The notes under the pieces are model-generated. The model worked only from the letters and a program-made list of their open reading frames with translations, did no database searches and had not been told where the DNA came from. Below are positions 62,111-64,000 of a stretch of DNA of 64,000 nt, piece after piece. The first letter of the stretch is position 1. The number at the start of each line of letters is the position of its first letter. The stretch is from Antitrichia curtipendula (lineage: Eukaryota; Streptophyta; Bryopsida; Hypnales; Leucodontaceae): assembly GCA_951230915.1 (NCBI GenBank), contig OX579635.1, forward strand, positions 42,656,001-42,720,000, read 5' to 3'. Both the position numbers and the translations under genes were made by a program.

Positions 62111-64000
62111 ACATGTTTTTTTCTAAATATGTTGAAAGACAAAACTTCACCAAGTTCTGAAAGGGCTAGAAAAGCCTACATTTTGAAGTGGTGGCACATT
62201 GAACTTAAAATAAGTGGGAACAATAACTCAAATTTTTTGGAACAATCATGTACTTAAACAAGTTAACTTAAGGATCCTATAATTGATATTTTAATGAAAA
62301 AATATTGATGGAGATTTCTTATATTTCTTCTTCCCTATATCCAAAGTCCAATAAGGGGAAAAAAATGGGTTTACTAACTTTATTCCATCATGAAGTTTTT
62401 TTTTGAGCTTATAGGAATTTACTCTAATTTGAATAAAAATTGATACATTATGATAAGGTGTATCAATTTCTCTTAAATTGTAATCACACAAATTCAAAGT
62501 AGACATCTTAGAGATCACATAGGGGAAGGAAACACAACAATATCACTAATGGATTAAAAGATTATTATGTTTGGTCATGAAGGTGTTAAAATTGCAAAAG
62601 TAATTTGAAGTCTTTCAATCCCCCTTTCACATATCTAATCTAAAAACTTTGTCAACAAAAAAATATGAAAAGAGAGGGCCTAACATGCATAACCCCATTA
62701 TGTTGATGGCTTCTTAAAATGTACCTACAATTTTCTCAAATTAATTCGGAATGTGATTTTTTTGTCCTAGGTCTAGTATTTTGTCCAAGATCTACTCTTT
62801 TTATCTAAGATCTAGTGTTTGTTGATCAACTGTGACAGGGCAGGTGTGTGCCGTTAGTTCAAGCATGCAAAGATGCTTCTCTCCTCTGCCGTTGTTGCCG
62901 CCTCATACGACATTTACGTTTGTTGCTGCTATCTTCCAAGTTGTCCTTCAAGCTGTGCCCTAGTGAGTCGTTCACATTAGGCTTAGGTGTTAAGGTAGTG
63001 TGCTCTAAAAGCGCCCATCTTCTTGAAACCGCCCCTATTTTTAGGTGAAGAATGGAGATGGGGTGATCCCTAAATGGACCAGTTTAGCAATTGAATGCAT
63101 TGAGGAAAAATTGTTTTTCTATTGCAAGAGTCAGTCATTGTCTTTGATTTCTGCACATCTCTTTACAAGTTGCAAGTGGACAGATTTTGGAAGACCTATG
63201 GTCACAAATAGGTGCCTATGTCCTGAATCTTTGAAAATTCATAAGTAATTCAAAAATGCTTGGAAAAATACAAAACCACTTGTGCTAGGTACCATATCTA
63301 TTTTTCTTTCTCTGAAAAATGATCTAAAAATATTTTAGTCCACGAAAGCCTGTGAAAAAGGCGGACCAGCCCTTAAATGGTCGCTTTAAGAGCATACTAC
63401 CTTACTCCTACTTGTTTTCTAAAAGAGTAGCAATGGAGCTTGAGGGCTGAAATAATGATTTTGCAATTAGATTCATGTACAGAAATACAACAATGGAGAT
63501 TTAACCCCTAAAGGACCAAACACTGTTTTTTGACAACATAGCATTTTTGGGCAGCTCACCACGAATGGAATTTTTATTTTTTTTCTTTGAAATTTTCACA
63601 CAAGATGTGCCCGAGGAGTAGCTTTAGGGCCCAACAATTTTCATAACTTTTGACCACATGGTTAAAAAGTTATGGTATGATATGTAGTTTTCATTGTTCG
63701 GCGGGCAGCCCGGGCAGCAAAAAAAACTTCTTTAAAAATCATTTTCTAGAGAAATAAAAATTTGAAATTGGTTCTCTAGATTTATGTGCACAAGGAAAGC
63801 TTTAAATCATTCCACTTTGATTTATGAGATGAAAGTTATGAGGAATTTTAGTTGTGGGTAGTTTGCGGGTAGTTATGGAATCTCTACTCTAAAATAAACT
63901 TTGAAGTCCTTTATTTAACTCAATTTTCAATATTTTTGGAAAAAAATATAAACACAAGGTGTAGATTGTTTATTACAACATTACAATCGTTTGGATTGGC
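62111..64000. other. AT-rich DNA ending in a dispersed-repeat copy
   Basis: No gene is supported. A GC-richer stretch at about 62836-63060 has a 66-codon ORF of low-complexity character that I leave out. The segment 63490-63880 matches 23630-24300 without the MITE found there, and runs to the window edge. Confidence 0.5.

Noticed and set aside
62848..63248. Two adjacent plus-strand ORFs of 66 and 67 codons
   Set aside because: They are low-complexity, motif-free and in different frames; composition alone does not support a gene.

Overview
The window looks like nuclear DNA of a land plant. It has spliced genes with plant families (SEC12, BTB/POZ, ribosomal protein L6, LRR of resistance-gene type), long AT-rich spacers and abundant transposon debris. 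The lineage cannot be fixed from sequence alone; a seed-free plant (bryophyte, lycophyte or fern) is my guess. Gene density is moderate in the left 23 kb and very low afterwards.

Left part (1-23.6 kb): three ordinary host genes. A five-exon minus-strand gene (4557-6757) encodes a 215-residue low-complexity protein I do not recognise. A three-exon minus-strand gene (14001-16816) encodes a 404-residue SEC12-like WD40 protein with a C-terminal membrane anchor. A plus-strand gene with an intronless coding region (21014-22282) encodes a 422-residue BTB/POZ protein. Between them lie AT-rich spacers with repeats.

Centre (30452-50407): a 19,956-bp DNA transposon bounded by 28-29-bp terminal inverted repeats and a 4-bp TATT target duplication. 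It sits inside one unit of an ~85-bp repeat family, and joining its two flanks restores a unit resembling its neighbours. It carries two long, divergently oriented genes. One (plus, 46925-50128) encodes a DUF7869-type, DDE-like putative transposase. The other (minus, 35514-30967) encodes a ~1,511-residue protein that I read as a ParB-like domain plus a degenerate N6/N4 DNA-methyltransferase-like domain plus a duplicated C-terminal module. Both frames are intact except for five nonsense codons in total, each one C-to-T step from a sense codon. A segment between the genes (about 38.4-42.6 kb) carries host gene fragments, including a broken ribosomal protein L6 copy.

Right part (50.4-64 kb): AT-rich DNA, an LRR pseudogene fragment (54.2-54.9 kb), and a decayed Plavaka/CACTA-like transposase (about 56.0-60.3 kb) which itself contains a 563-bp hAT-type non-autonomous element and a 219-bp CACTA-type MITE. 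A second 563-bp copy of the hAT-type element lies at 24609-25171. Other small inverted-repeat elements occur near 10.6, 24.0, 43.2 and 61.9 kb.

The most novel item is the 20-kb transposon, which pairs a DUF7869 transposase with a ParB/methyltransferase-like protein and cargo from host genes.
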